A DNA stretch of 64,000 nucleotides from Palaemon carinicauda (lineage: Eukaryota; Arthropoda; Malacostraca; Decapoda; Palaemonidae), in contig NC_090750.1 in the NCBI RefSeq assembly GCF_036898095.1, forward strand, positions 86,152,893 to 86,216,892, given 5' to 3'. Below are positions 1 to 11,379 of the stretch, in pieces (position 1 is the first letter of the stretch; each line of letters opens with the position of its first letter). Position numbers and translations under genes: made by a program. The notes below the pieces were generated by a model. The model worked only from the letters and a program-made list of their open reading frames with translations, was not told where the DNA came from and searched no databases.

Positions 1-1
1 T

Positions 2-139
2 GTTGACCGGAAGAAAAGTAGTGAAAAGAGGTTTGACTTTTGTTTAAGAGTTCTTGCTACTATGCTACAAACCAAACCTTGGGCACGTCTTCCATTAACC
101 TTAAGGTGGTTGAAACAAGAATACATGAAAGAATTTCCC
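2..139 (+). CDS. SLX1: SLX1 structure-specific endonuclease subunit, internal exon (partial gene)
   Basis: First of three exons in the window of SLX1, the GIY-YIG nuclease that with the SLX4 scaffold cuts branched DNA (flaps, Holliday junctions) in the nucleus. Frame 2 is open for 46 codons and contains [18 protein letters not shown], the conserved segment that follows the nuclease domain in SLX1 proteins. The exon ends at 139 before a GTGAGT donor, in phase 0. The GIY-YIG domain itself is upstream of the window, so nothing can be said about its catalytic residues. The next exon starts at 3056 in the matching phase. Seen: open frame, motif, donor. Known: family role. The next exons (3056-3216 and 6220-6451) complete the C-terminus. 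Confidence 0.9.
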
Positions 140-3055
140 GTGAGTATCATTTGCCACTTTCAATTATAATAAGATATACTTCTTTTAACACTTATGTGGA
201 ATAATCGTTATCATAAATGTTATTAAATTCATAAGTCGCTTGAAAATATTTTAAAAGTAAATCTGTTCTTTCAATTTAGAAACATTGTCTAGTAATAACA
301 GAAGTCCAAATTATACATTTAGCAAAGACTTGGGAATTTTTGTCCTTTTATTTATAATTCTTTCTTCAATTATTCATTTATGTATCGGCTGTTACTTACA
401 TATATGTCTGCCCTTGTTTTCCAAATTTAGTGGATAAGTGGGTATCTAAAAGCGCACTAATTTTTCACTGTAATGCAACTCATTTTTGTCTTTTAATGAC
501 CCTTCAAGCTTCAAATACTAACCTAGATTCTACAGGTGTTTTTAAAGTATTCTTTGCCATTCAAATGTTTGAACTACCGATGTGAATTGTATTTTAGGTT
601 GCATATGTCAAATTTTTTTTCAAAACAAAATTGATGTAATTGAGTCTTCATGCTTTAATCATCCAATCTACTGGTTTCCCAACCTCTTAACCACATTCTC
701 TCTCCCAGTTCCCTCTCCCCTGTCATGCTCAACCAACAGCACCTTATTTTTACAAGACTGAATAGAGAATTGAAAGGTTTTTCACGTATTAAGTGAGTTA
801 TTTGTATCATTTAAGTTTAAGCTGCTTAGGAATTCACAAATTGATTTTGGTGTTATTTAATGAAATTTTTTTTATTTTGTTATAACACTCTAACTGTTAT
901 TTTGCAAAAGAGGTAGGGAGTAAAAGTATTAGTATATACAGTACTTTAATATTTTAAAGAAATACAAGAACATGTCTATTGTTTTGTATAAGTATCATGA
1001 GATGATACTTCCAAGCCCAATTGTGCGACATCCGACTGCTTGGAGTCTATTTACTGTATCCTCAGTTTAATTCCCTCTAGATTGTTTATTATAGGCTCTA
1101 AAAGACAGTCTACCAATAGCACATATGAGACAATGGAAGGTTTATTGTGCAAAGCTAGGAATCTTTCCATGACTAGAACTAGCTTGGATAATATTGATAA
1201 TTTTTTTTGTATGACAAGAAACTCTATTTCAGCCATTAATTTTGTCCTGAAGCATCTTTGATTAGATATTTGTTTCAGGTATCATAGCAGATTTATTCAG
1301 ATGATTTAATATTGAAAGAACTCTGATAGCAAGGTCAAATTTCTAGGATTTGGATGTAGTTTTACAGTATTTAAAAAGGACAGGATTTGAAAAATTTGTC
1401 TCAAGGATATCACGATTAAAATACCTTTTCTGTTGACATTAGCTTCAGCTAAATGCATAAGTGAAATGTGTTGTCTGTCAAAGTAGGCTTTGGAGAACAC
1501 AATATGATGTTCTCTTACCTTCCTTCAGACTTCAGAGCCAAAAAATTATTTTAAGGATAAGAGTTTGCCTCAATTCTTTCACATCCTTTCACTAAATCTG
1601 GATAAAGGCACTTCAGCAGAAAATAGTTTTCTTTGTTCAGAAAGAGCTGTACAGTTGTATTTGTACATATTAAGTTAGTAGAGGTGCAATGTCCCTAATT
1701 TCTTCTGTGGCCTGAAAGTCCCTAATCGCCCATTAATCAAAACTGCTATGTCATTCCTAGTTATAAATTTGGTCACAGAAGCTCAATAGGAATTAGATCC
1801 AAATATAGTAAAAGGCTTCAAAGTGAAGGTACATATTAGGAATGTAGCCATTTCCCTTAACTTTTGTAGACATATTTCTTTGGAAAGAGTTTTGGCAGCA
1901 GCTCAATGGCATACCAAGTTGGTTTTTACAAAACATTATCTTGAAGAAGCAGGGTTTGCTTATGAAGACTGCTGGGCTCTAGGCCCCATAGTTGCAGCAG
2001 TTATTTGAGTTCAGTTAATTCATTACATTTATCTATGAATATGGGGTTGTATTTAATATTCAGTTTAGAATCAATCAGAAGTAAACAATCTGGAGTCTTG
2101 TATTTCAAACCAAATGAATGGTCTCCAGTCCCGTATTTCAAACTGTATTTTTTAAATGGTTTATCAGAAGTAATCTAGACCTGGTTATCCCTCTTTCCTT
2201 CAATTGTGCTCCATCTCTAACAGTGTGTAGGAGTCGGCAAAAGAACATCAGGGAAGGGTCATAGAAATATACAGAATTTTAATACTGTAATAAAATTTCT
2301 TATTTCTCTACTAACCTGATGTTGATATACTGTACATGCGTACCCTCCTCCCCACTGTCTCATGGTATCAAGTGGTAGTGCTGATTTTGATTTCAAAACT
2401 CAAGAGACAAAGAGTATCTGGCAAGCCAGTTCTGGACTTCTTGCCACCTAATGCTTAAAGGTTTTATTCACTTGTTAAGGTCACATTTATTGATAGGAAA
2501 GACAATTGGAAAATATTATGGGAAAGGGCTAATTAAACTAAACTAATGTAGGAGAGGAAGCAATATGAACAGAGGGGCGAGTATAAAAATAAGAATTTTA
2601 TTTCTTTGTGGGGGGGTAAAAAAGCCTGAGAATTGATTATTATAGCTTGGTGACTACAAGGCAATTATTGAAATAATAAATTTGATTAAAAATAGATTTA
2701 AAAAAAAGCCATCACATACGCTTTGATGACTCAACCTCCCAGCCCTACCGATTTCAAAGTTTCATGTCCAAAGAACACAAAGCAGAAGACAAGTGTATGA
2801 TTATAACTGGGAGCACCTGAGGATTCAGCTGGTGAATTACTTTCAAGCCGACTGAATTGTTTAAAATACATGTATATAGATGACCTTAAATTTGTGCTGT
2901 ATGTGACTGATTGATTTTTATTATGAAAAGTTTACTTTGATTTTTAAAAGATCCCCTTTTTATTGAATTGATGATTTATTGTTGAACTTGCAATGGTTCT
3001 TATTATGTGAGGTTATTAATTTATTTTCTCATGATTGCTGTTTCTTCTACCTAAG
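140..3055 (+). other. SLX1 intron
   Basis: AT-rich intron of 2.9 kb between the two SLX1 exons. Apart from the recombinase remnant at 1730-2008 and a short copy of a dispersed repeat near 2265-2330 (containing ACCTGATGTTGATATAC, recurring elsewhere in the window as CCTGATGTTCATAT), nothing coding was recognised. Confidence 0.7.
1730..2008 (+). pseudogene. Old DIRS-type tyrosine recombinase C-terminal fragment
   Basis: The + strand peptide at 1823-2008 (KVHIRNVAISLNFC...AAQWHTKLVFTKHYLEEAGF...CWALGPIVAA) aligns by eye with the C-terminal end of the recombinases of the DIRS elements at 17-64 kb (KVRTHEVRAVATS...ATYWRSKSVFASFYLKDV...CYTLGPFVAA). Upstream bases from about 1730 also resemble the preceding helix, with an in-frame stop. 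The catalytic HxxR has become H-I-R-N, while the W and Y positions remain. The divergence marks an older or separate lineage than E1-E4. It lies within an SLX1 intron and has no visible terminal repeats. Confidence 0.6.
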
Positions 3056-3216
3056 GTGGGGATGGAAGCCCCTTTACATATGCCAATTGCTTATGGCCCT
3101 GTTAAACCCCAGAAAGTATCATCACCTGTGAAACAAGATTCTTCAGTTGACAGCAGACAAGAGTTTTCTTATTGCGTATTATGTGAAGATCTTATAAAGT
3201 CATCTGACTTAATGAG
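3056..3216 (+). CDS. SLX1: SLX1 exon encoding linker and start of the RING-like zinc finger
   Basis: Acceptor CTAAG before 3056 and donor AG|GTATGT after 3216; enters in phase 0 and leaves two bases (AG) of a split Arg codon. It encodes a short linker (VGMEAPLHMPIAYGPVKPQK...) and then YCVLCEDLIKSSDLM, whose CxxC is the first zinc ligand pair of the SLX1 C-terminal RING/PHD-like finger. The linker between nuclease and finger is variable in the family. Translation continues into the intron only by chance. Phase and motif continuity with the next exon make the call secure. Confidence 0.9.
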
Positions 3217-6200
3217 GTATGTGATTTGTTATAACATTTAATTAAAAAGCTATGATTTAGTTATGTATATTGATACAAACTGGCCTTTTTTTATTGTTAG
3301 ACTTGATTTTCATTAGGTAAGCTTAGTTGTTACAATTTCCTTTTATTCAGTTTTGAAGGAATCATTAGAATAAAATAGGGTTACTTTCCAATTAAGAGCA
3401 AGAATTCAGGATGTAAAAAACAACCTTTGAAATTCATATGAGAAAATTGGAATTTTTGAAACCCATCACTTGAAATAAGAAAAACTTCATAGCAGATATC
3501 TCCATGTCTGTAATAAAATTTATTTAGATACCTTTGATTCACCGTGCTTCCCTCGGCGTAGCTTCTCTTCTATTTGACATTAAAAGGTTGGAATAACTCC
3601 CACTCTACCTGACTCCAATAATCTTCCCTACTATGTTATGGTTGAGCTCTCCATATGTGTGCTCTATGGTAAAAAATATTCTCTTGGGTATGCTTCATAT
3701 TTGAAGTTGAACTAGAACCCAAGAAATCTATTGGCAACACTAAGCTTTGGTGGGGGGTGTGGGAAATTAGGTGAACTGCATGTATGTATAGTAGAACCTC
3801 ACAATTATGGACACATTTATAAGAGATTCCGAATATAATGGACAAAATCCAGATAACCAGAATCGTGTTCAGTTAGCGTTGTTAAGAAGTACAAAGTTTT
3901 GAGATATTTATATATATTTACATAAAGGTAATTAAACCATTTTTACCTTATTTATCTTTGTAATAAATAGCCTATTTGAGGAATAATTCTATATTAATGA
4001 AATCAATATTTTCCATGGGGTCCCATGTAAACACTGTCAGCTTATTTAGTCATTGGCCGATTTCAAGCTATACCTGTTAAGGATATGCACACATATGAAT
4101 AACAAATAGTATTCTCAATATACAGTAATTTCCAAACTTATTCAAAACATCTTATAATAAATATTGCACAATGAATGTTAGCAATGGGGTCACTAACTTT
4201 AAGTAGGGTCCCACTGTGCTTGTTATTTTGAAAAGGCAACAACATGCCAGAAAAATGGTCCCAGCAGCCTTGAATCTTCATTAATTATGAGTGCCATTGG
4301 ACATTTTTACATTGGGTGAAATTTACTCTGTTTAGCATCATAGGACGTAATTTATGCCTGGGGAAAAAAAATTGCAATTGTTCAGTACAGTATGTAGAAA
4401 GCAAACGTAATGGTTCTGAGCACACATAGGAGTAGTGTTTATGCCGCACATTGTGACCATGAGTCCGCAGAATGATCTCTGGGTGGTATTTTTAGTGAAA
4501 GTTCTCAGCCTCCAACAGATCTGGGCATTAATCACAGGACTGAATTTGTGTCCCAGTGTTTGCTCATCTCTGCCATTTTGTATCCTTTTTTGTTTTTAAG
4601 ATTTTAGGTCATTTTTAAAAAGTTGAGCTATTTTGTTGTTAGATAAAAGATCTAAAAACCAATGGGTATTTGTGATACTGTACTAAAGGGCAAACCTTTG
4701 GCAAGGCATCTTGATGTTGGTGATGCAGGTGGCCACAAGCAAGTGGAGCCATAAACAAATTGCGTTGTACAGGAAGACGAATGGAAAGAATGATTTCATG
4801 TATATGCTGAAAACTTATGAATGTACTAAACTGATTCCCAGAAAGCCTAGACTCTGATGACATGTTTCATAAGATCACCCAGTCTTCTCCTTTGCATCTT
4901 CACTAATACCTTTGGTAACTGTTTCTGGATAGGATGCTTGAGTTTTTAGCTAAGAAAGATAATTCCTCCCTCTCCTTGAAGAACTATTGCAAGCGTCGGT
5001 AAACTTGTGGCCTTTCGGAGAGAGAGAAGAGTACTATAATTAATTACGATATTCTTTTGTCTCATAACCCTGACTGTAGGTCTCCTGTTTTTAGCAAAAA
5101 ACAAACCTTCTTTTTAGCACCTTGTACTGGGTGAGTCAAAGATTACTTAATATTTCTTAAGCATCAATTAACAATGGAGTTGGTAATTTACCGACTTCCC
5201 TTAGTTGCAGGGAAATACAGTTAAACCTCCCAATAACGGACTACAGTAATATCCTTGAGCAGTAGCTTGAATCAGTTGACAGTGTTTACATGTTCTCAGC
5301 TGGGCTTGAATATGTAATTTCCAAACTTATTTGAAGCATCTTATAATAAATATTGCACAAATATCAATATATTATAGATTATCATAGTTTGCATACAGTT
5401 TACTAATAGCTATTAGTATCATTAGTTATCAAGTGGATGTGTAAATGCATTCGTTCGTTTGTTGTGTTTGACAATAGAAGTAGCAAAACAATGGTTTCCT
5501 TTTAGGCATCATATGTGGGAAAATCATGATATAGAAATGGCTTTGTTTAGTTTATTTTGAATTTCTAAGTATTCAGTAAGTAAAATAACATTTGTAATAA
5601 CATCATCTTTACATATATTAAGAATACTGTACCATTTCTTATTTGTGTGTGTGCATATTCTTGAGTGGTTACTTTAAATCATCTGATGACAATATCAGCT
5701 GAATGTACTGTATTTACATATTCCCAGATGTGCTTTCATAGAAAAAGTTTATTTCATGGGCTATTTATTATGAAGATAAACCAATAATGAATAAGGAAAA
5801 AATGGTTTTATTACCTTTTAGAAAAATTTATAACCAATAACTATAAATATCTCAACTATGTTCTAAGAATGGTAACCTTTGCCAACTAAATGCTACTCTT
5901 ATCTGAATTAGTCCATTATATCCAAGGTATCCAAAGTCCATAATAACAGTGTCTATTGTTGACAGGTTCTAACGTACTGTACTTAACTTTGACAATGACC
6001 TCAAGAATTCAGAGATTTTATGTTTAGTGTTCAGCAACAGTATAAGTATAGCACAAAGTATGAGTTGAAAATTTGTTTGGGATAAAATGCTTGTGTATTA
6101 TTGTTAGTACTGTACTGCAATACTATTTGTTCATACTGTAGTATATATATTTTAGTCCTTATTTATATTGGAATTTTATTGCTTTTCCTCTACTGGGTTT

Positions 6201-6219
6201 TCGTGCTTTACCTTTTCAG
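3217..6219 (+). other. SLX1 intron containing a candidate DNA transposon
   Basis: 3.0-kb intron. Most of it is occupied by the inverted-repeat element described at 3788-5980. The flanks (3217-3787, 5981-6219) show no coding content. Confidence 0.7.
3788..5980. mobile_element. Degraded pogo/Tigger-like element with long diverged inverted repeats
   Basis: The left end (from about 3788, reading TAGTAGAACCTCACAATTAT) and the reverse complement of the right end (to about 5980, reading ACGTTAGAACCTG...TATTATGGAC) share a series of matching blocks over about 180-200 bp. These include TATAATGGAC, GAGATATTTATA, GGTAATAAAACCA and AATAAATAGCC. Arrangement and the AACCT...GGAC ends resemble decapod pogo/Tigger ends; this family call is inference. 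No transposase was recognised between the repeats. A second block (GTAATTTCCAAACTTATT) occurs in direct orientation at about 4128 and 5311, suggesting nested or duplicated material. Confidence 0.45.
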
Positions 6220-6451
6220 ATGTCTGAAGTCAACCTGCAAGATGACTGCTCATGTGAGATGCCTTGCTCATCACATGTTGAAGGATGAATGTCCTGATAC
6301 ATTACTACCCCTGGAGGGACTGTGTCCCATTTGCAACAGTAATTTACTGTGGGGTGACCTGGTTAGGCTGAAACGTGGTTGTTACAGGAATTCTGAAGAC
6401 TTAGAAGAGCACTGGGCAGAATCACTCACAAATGATGATGATTCATCCTGA
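6220..6451 (+). CDS. SLX1: SLX1 terminal exon: rest of the zinc finger and stop
   Basis: Acceptor CCTTTTCAG before 6220; the first base completes the Arg codon split after 3216. The peptide RCLKSTCKMTAHVRCLAHHML...CPICNSNLLWGDLVRLKRG supplies the remaining Cys/His ligands (C, C, H, C, then CPIC) of the RING-like finger that binds SLX4 in characterised homologues. It ends in an acidic tail and TGA at 6449-6451. A candidate poly(A) signal ATTAAA lies at 6531. The 3' neighbour on the opposite strand is FBXO21, about 9 kb away. Confidence 0.92.
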
Positions 6452-6952
6452 TAAGTGTTGTTTATATGCATAGTTCTCTGTCTTTTTATTTACAATTTTT
6501 TTTATTATGTTTTAACTACAATCATCTCTCATTAAATCATATAGGTTGCTGCTAAAAAGTGTTTTTGATGTAGGTACTAAATTATATCAATCACTTACTC
6601 TAAATATTGTAATATTTAAAGCTTTATTTGTTCCATTGCCATTGAATGGCTTCTCATGCTCCAATGCTGGCCATATATCCCAGATTAATAACTTTAAATC
6701 CTAAAAAGGGAGAAGTTTAAATATCAAGTTTTCAAAATAGTCATGAGACATTCCATAAAGTGGGGCCTTTACGAAACATCCCTATAAACACTTTCTAAAT
6801 GAGCTCCAAATTTAACGGAAAGTTGAGAGTGATTGAAGTAGATACCGGTAGTCTATAGTATATTTTTAAAAATCATTTAAAAAAAATTTTTATTGCTTTA
6901 TTCATAAATTTAATCTTTTATAAAATCTTGACATTCTTTTTTAAACCAGATA
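6452..6952 (+). other. SLX1 3' UTR and downstream spacer
   Basis: AT-rich sequence after the SLX1 stop. ATTAAA at 6531-6536 could be the poly(A) signal. No other gene or repeat was recognised up to the Tigger-like element. Confidence 0.5.
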
Positions 6953-7479
6953 CAGTGATACCTCTGGATACGAAAGTTTCTGCTTACGAAAAATTCAGGA
7001 TGCGAAAAGTGATTCGAAGATTTTTATGCCCCAGGATACGGATAAAATTTCAGGATACGAAAACCTTACGAGATCCCAACTCTTCGCCGAGAGTAATTTT
7101 AAAAAGCGCGCGCCGCCTGACTTTGAACTTGGGTAGACTCACTTACAGCCTCCCGCTCACCCATTGGTTATCTCCCTACTCAGACGCTAGCTGACGCCAT
7201 AAGATCCTGCTTTCCTATTGGTCGGCAACTATCCCAGCTTGCCTACGCACGGGCGTTCATCTCTCTCTCTCTCTCTTTTCGTTCCGACCGCGGTATCGTT
7301 AACAGACATTGTTTGCTTTCGCTTGTTTGACTTAGTGTTAATATACAGTACATTCGTACGCCACGTGTTATCGTTAATAAACATTCGTTACTGTGCACTG
7401 TACTGTATTAGTGTTTACTATACATAGACTGTATATAACGTAACGTAGTGTATTATATTACGTTTGCCTAACGCATTTT

Positions 7480-7677
7480 AGAAATGTGTTGAAAAGTAGG
7501 CAGAAACAAGCTTCAATGGATAGTTTCTTATTAAAGAGGCCAGCGGTATTAGTAGGCCAAGACGAAGGTGAAAGTGAAGAAAAGAAACAGAAAAGAGGAA
7601 GGGATGAAGAATTAGAAGGTGAAAGTAAAGAAAAGAAACAGAAAAAAGAAAGTGATGAAGAAGTAGAAGAGATTTAG
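7480..7677 (+). pseudogene. Tigger/pogo transposase C-terminal tail with PIP-box-like motif, copy 1
   Basis: An open frame of about 65 codons reads KSRQKQASMDSFLLKRPA followed by an acidic/basic tail (EESEEKKQKRGRDEE-like runs) and a stop at 7675-7677. QASMDSFL matches the pattern of a PCNA-interacting peptide (Q-x-x-M-x-x-F-L); pogo transposase is known to carry a PCNA-binding motif near its C-terminus. There is no DDE catalytic domain or helix-turn-helix upstream within the element, so this is a remnant. No in-frame ATG precedes the motif by more than a few codons. Confidence 0.65.
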
Positions 7678-7911
7678 AAAATAAGAAAAACGTAAAGTTA
7701 TAAAAAAGCAAAAAAAAAAAAATTCAATTTTAAGTTTTATGTTACCGTTAAGTGTTAAAGTAATTTTTTCTTTCATTTTATAGTTTTCCATACGTAATGT
7801 TAAGTGTTAATTATTTCTTCCATTTTTTTATTTCGTAAAGTGTGTAAATTACTGTACGTAGTCTGTCACTTGTTACGTAGTGTATTATATTACGTTTGCC
7901 TAATGCCTTTT

Positions 7912-8112
7912 AGAAATGTGTTGAAAAGTAGGCAGAAACAAGCTTCAATGGATAGTTTCTTATTAAAGAGGCCAGCGGTATTAGTAGGCCAAGACGAAGG
8001 TGAAAGTGAAGAAAAGAAACAGAAAAGAGGAAGGGATAAAGAATTATAAGGTGAAAGTAAAGAAAAGAAACAGAAAAAAGAAAGTGATGAAGAAGTAGAA
8101 GAGATTTAGAAA
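7912..8112 (+). pseudogene. Tigger/pogo transposase C-terminal tail, copy 2 (with premature stop)
   Basis: Second copy of the relic in the tandem duplication. It has the same KSRQKQASMDSFLLKRPA segment. A GAA-to-TAA type change gives a stop at about 8047-8049, after RDKEL; copy 1 stays open to EEVEEI at 7674. Confidence 0.65.
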
Positions 8113-8866
8113 ATAAGAAAAACGTAAAGTTATAAAAGAGCAAAAAAAAAAAAAATTCAATTTTAAGTTTTATGTTACCGTTAAGTGTTAAAGTAATTTT
8201 TTCTTTCATTTTATAGTTTTCCATACGTAATGTTAAGTGTTAATTATTTCTTCCATTTTTTTATTTCGTAAAGTTTAAGTGTTAATGTGTTAAGTGTGTA
8301 AATTACTGTACGTAGTCTGTCACTTGTTACGTTTTCTGCCTTATGCCATCCTCCTCTGCCGCGACTTCGCTATCGGACATCGTCTCAATCAAAAGGTAAG
8401 TTTCAACTTTTTTGTTACACTAATTAACTGTAACCTTTTTTTCAGAGTGTACAGGTATCAATCATTAATTTAGGTGTACGTACAGGTAACAATACACCTT
8501 CACTGATCTAAATGCTTTACGTACATACAGTACCGTAACTTTTATACAGTAGTAAAGAAAACGGACCGTTTTCTTTGGGCTTGGGGGGGATAACTTGGCT
8601 ATAACTATATTATTGAATAATCTCATAGTGGTTTCTGGAATGGATTAGGCTGTTTTTAACGGTTGTGTTAATTATTGAATGATAGAAATGGCTACATTGC
8701 ATGTTTATTACTACAGTTTAGCGTGTTTATGAAAGAAAGGGTGACTTTTTATAAGGCTTGGAATGGATTAGGCTATTTACATGTAAAACAAGACTCAGGA
8801 TACGAAAATATCAGGATACGAAACCGCATCCTGAACGGATTAATTTCGTATCCTGAGGCATCACTG

Positions 8867-9346
8867 TATACTCTCTAAAAACACATTTTAAGACAACTTA
8901 CATTTACTGTAGACATCCTTACAAATGCGTACGTAAATGAAAAACTTTAAATTAGGACATTCATTAACATATGTGCTATTTGGCAAGGCTACGCCATCGA
9001 CCAAACTATATGTCCTTACTGCGACCAAAAAGTATAGCTGTATTTAAATTAAATCATATTTAATGACTGATGTTTCACTTAAATCTATCCATTAATAATT
9101 ATTGTAATATTCACATACTATTATCGTAATTATTATAAAATAAACTCACAACGAAAATACCTAAGATTTTCCAAATCTTGGTTATTAATATAATATATTG
9201 GTCATATTCTGCTTAATGTTATTTGCAACAACTACGGTAATTGTTTGCTATTGTATGAAAGTTGAAATGTAAGCAAAACAGCTGCTGTTGTCTGAATTGG
9301 TTATTCATAACAAAACAGCCGTTATCATTCAGTCTCTTTTGCCTTT
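8867..9346. other. AT-rich spacer
   Basis: No gene, repeat end or RNA recognised between the Tigger-like element and the Cys-rich remnant at 9347. Confidence 0.5.
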
Positions 9347-9688
9347 TTAACTTATTGAACTAGAAGTTGGGATGAGAGTGTCCTCCAGAGGAACCCGACG
9401 TGGAGGAGACAGAGAACAGGAGTGGGGTTGTGATTTCTTCCACCTCAAAGAAGATCCTGAAGGTAAAGAAGCCCTCCATGGCCTCTTCCTCTTCCTGCTG
9501 TACGCTTCCCACTGGGAGGATGGCCACTCCCGACACTCGTTGCAGAGTGAGACCTGGCTGTTGGAGTGTCCTCTGTAAACTGGGCACAAAAGATGAGGAT
9601 CAGTCTTTTCTGGACATAAAGGTGGCACACTTACGTCTGGCACCCCCGGGCACACCTGCATATTCGATATCCTCGCCGCAACAAACAT
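9347..9688 (-). pseudogene. Possible retroelement Gag-like Cys-rich remnant
   Basis: A GC-rich island in AT-rich DNA. The - strand frame reads VPPLCPEKTDPHLLCPVYRG then HSNSQVSLCNECREWPSSQW and EAYSRKRKR. The spacing of Cys (LCPVYRG...LCNEC) resembles the Cys cluster at the N-terminus of the DIRS Gag at 44860 (CSDCRGKSC...CEEC, then a basic segment), with one Cys replaced by Tyr. The start codon and 5' end are not convincing, and the opposite strand is also open, so this is a tentative call from motif pattern only. It may belong with the repeat at 11380-12300, which lies on the same strand. Confidence 0.35.
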
Positions 9689-11379
9689 GCTGAGAAAGAA
9701 TCAAGTTAGGAAATACTAGTGTAAATCAGACTCCAGTGGTAGGACAGCCAACTCACATCAATGGCTGAAATCAAAGTGGTTTGTCAGTGAGCCACTGGGA
9801 AAACTACTGACAGGTAACTACTGGTTTGTTGTTCTCATCATTAATCTTAACAGCTGTGTACTTCAACTTTGCTTATTTTTATTTTATGTAAAGGACGACT
9901 GTTTGTATATGTATCGGAACAAATGAAGATTTTTCCTTTGTCAAAATGCCTTAATTGTACAACTGCTGGGTCTTAACTCTGTCGCACTTGCAATGAATGG
10001 CCTCGCAAGCCCCAGTACTGGGCCTTATGGTACAAATTTATAAATCATAACTTATATTGCTCACTCATCTGTACAACTGGCCCCTTGGCATGGATTTATA
10101 AATACTGTAGCAATTTTTTTAAAAAAGGTTACTGTAATGTTTAGTGTATGTTCATTAGAAGAGAGCTAAGTGAAAACTGTGGGTACTATGTATTTTAAAA
10201 TCTTTAACTGGGCTGGCAATATACATCTCAGCTGTACAAGGAAGTTGCAAATGTCCATTTGATCTCCAAAGTATCTTTCAATTTTGGAGTAAAAAACTTT
10301 TTTAAATATTTTTTGATCACTGGTATGTTTGAGCTTTATACTGTAAATGTAAGATCTTTTTAGTTTAAATTGCGGTTTACAGTTGCATGTTATCCACAAG
10401 TTTTCTATCATCCAGGATTCGTAATATAATACCCGTAGATAATGAGGGATGATTGTGTAAGTCTTTGAACTCATCCTCACACATCTTGCATCTGCAACAT
10501 GAATTTCTTGCTGAAACATTTCCTTCACTTCATTATTGGTCACCATTGTTTAGCTTAGATAAAATTTCAATGTACTCCTTTTCTCTCAATTCCACACTTT
10601 AACCTTTAAGAATTTTAGCCCCTCTAATTCTACAGTTGATATCTGGTCATTGAATATTACAGCTAACAATCCTCTTCTCTTATGGTTTCTTTTGTAGTTC
10701 ATCTCATATTTATGAAAAACAATAAAAGACAATACTGTACTGCAAAAGCTAAGACTATAATTATTATAAACATACCCAATCATATCACATCAAATTTCAT
10801 GTAATTGTCCTAGAGCATGTCAGTTTAGTCTATGAAATTTTAAAGCTATAGTATGCTATAATTGCCTAATTGTAGAAAAAAAAAGTCCTCATAAGGAAAC
10901 TAGTTATAATTTGGTTAAAAATAAAAATCAATACAAATATTAATCCTTATTTACAAGATGACTATATTTCCCCTAATATTTTGAGAAACTATTAAGAATG
11001 CATTTAAGCCTTTTCTTCATATTGACAAATTAGAACACAACCATAAAGAGGGTTTATAATTAAAACCTTCTCATTATATGAAAACAAAACATTCAAAATA
11101 TCACAGTATTTAGAATCCTAAAAGGCTATGGAAATACAATTTAAAATTTAGCATGCTCTTTTGAAATATAAATTACAAACAATATTACAATGTTTCCCTG
11201 CATCACAGTCACATTGGTGTACTTAAAACTATTCTGTATACATAGAAAATAAAGTTAACTTAAAATGCTTCAAATTATGAAGGATTTTGCATTCCAGTTC
11301 AGAATTGCTCTTTTAACATCCAAACAAGATATATTTTTCTGATAACAAAGAATCATAACTCACCCCTGAAATGAAACAC
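9689..11379. other. Intergenic AT-rich sequence
   Basis: Short open frames at 10166-10546 and 10586-10783 (- strand) show no recognisable protein and are probably chance. 10430-10460 (CCCGTAGATAATGAGGGATG) looks like a pogo-type element end. Nothing else is supported. Confidence 0.5.

Larger units (their letters stand above)
7443..8330 (+). repeat. Two-copy tandem duplication inside the Tigger-like element
   Basis: Copy 1 at 7443-7874 and copy 2 at 7875-about 8330 begin with the same ACGTAGTGTATTATATTACG and are nearly identical for over 400 bp, including the coding relic and its flanks. Copy 2 has about 24 extra bases near 8274-8300. The few differences (for example AACGCA versus AATGCC just upstream of the relic, and GAAGAATTA versus AAAGAATTA) point to a recent duplication. 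Confidence 0.9.
6953..8866 (+). mobile_element. Tigger/pogo-like DNA transposon (1.9 kb, non-autonomous) with TA target duplication
   Basis: The two ends are inverted copies: left CAGTGATACCTCTGGATACG and right, reverse complemented, CAGTGATGCCTCAGGATACG, about 25 bp with few mismatches. Both are flanked by TA (6951-6952 and 8867-8868), as expected for Tc1/mariner-pogo elements. Variants of CAGGATACGAAA recur inside both ends, probably transposase-binding repeats. Only a transposase C-terminal relic is encoded (7486-7677 and its duplicate at 7918-8049), so the element cannot move by itself. A 432-bp internal segment is tandemly duplicated. Confidence 0.85.

Noticed and set aside
4338..4863. 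Short - strand open frames inside the 3788-5980 element as transposase
   Set aside because: No helix-turn-helix or DDE motif readable; insufficient support.
6101..6219. Hydrophobic peptide preceding the last SLX1 exon
   Set aside because: Lies before a good acceptor (CCTTTTCAG) and has no counterpart in SLX1; intron read-through.
9360..9693. Several overlapping open frames on both strands as host exons
   Set aside because: No splice signals in suitable phase and only one frame shows a recognisable motif pattern; kept solely as a tentative Gag-like remnant.
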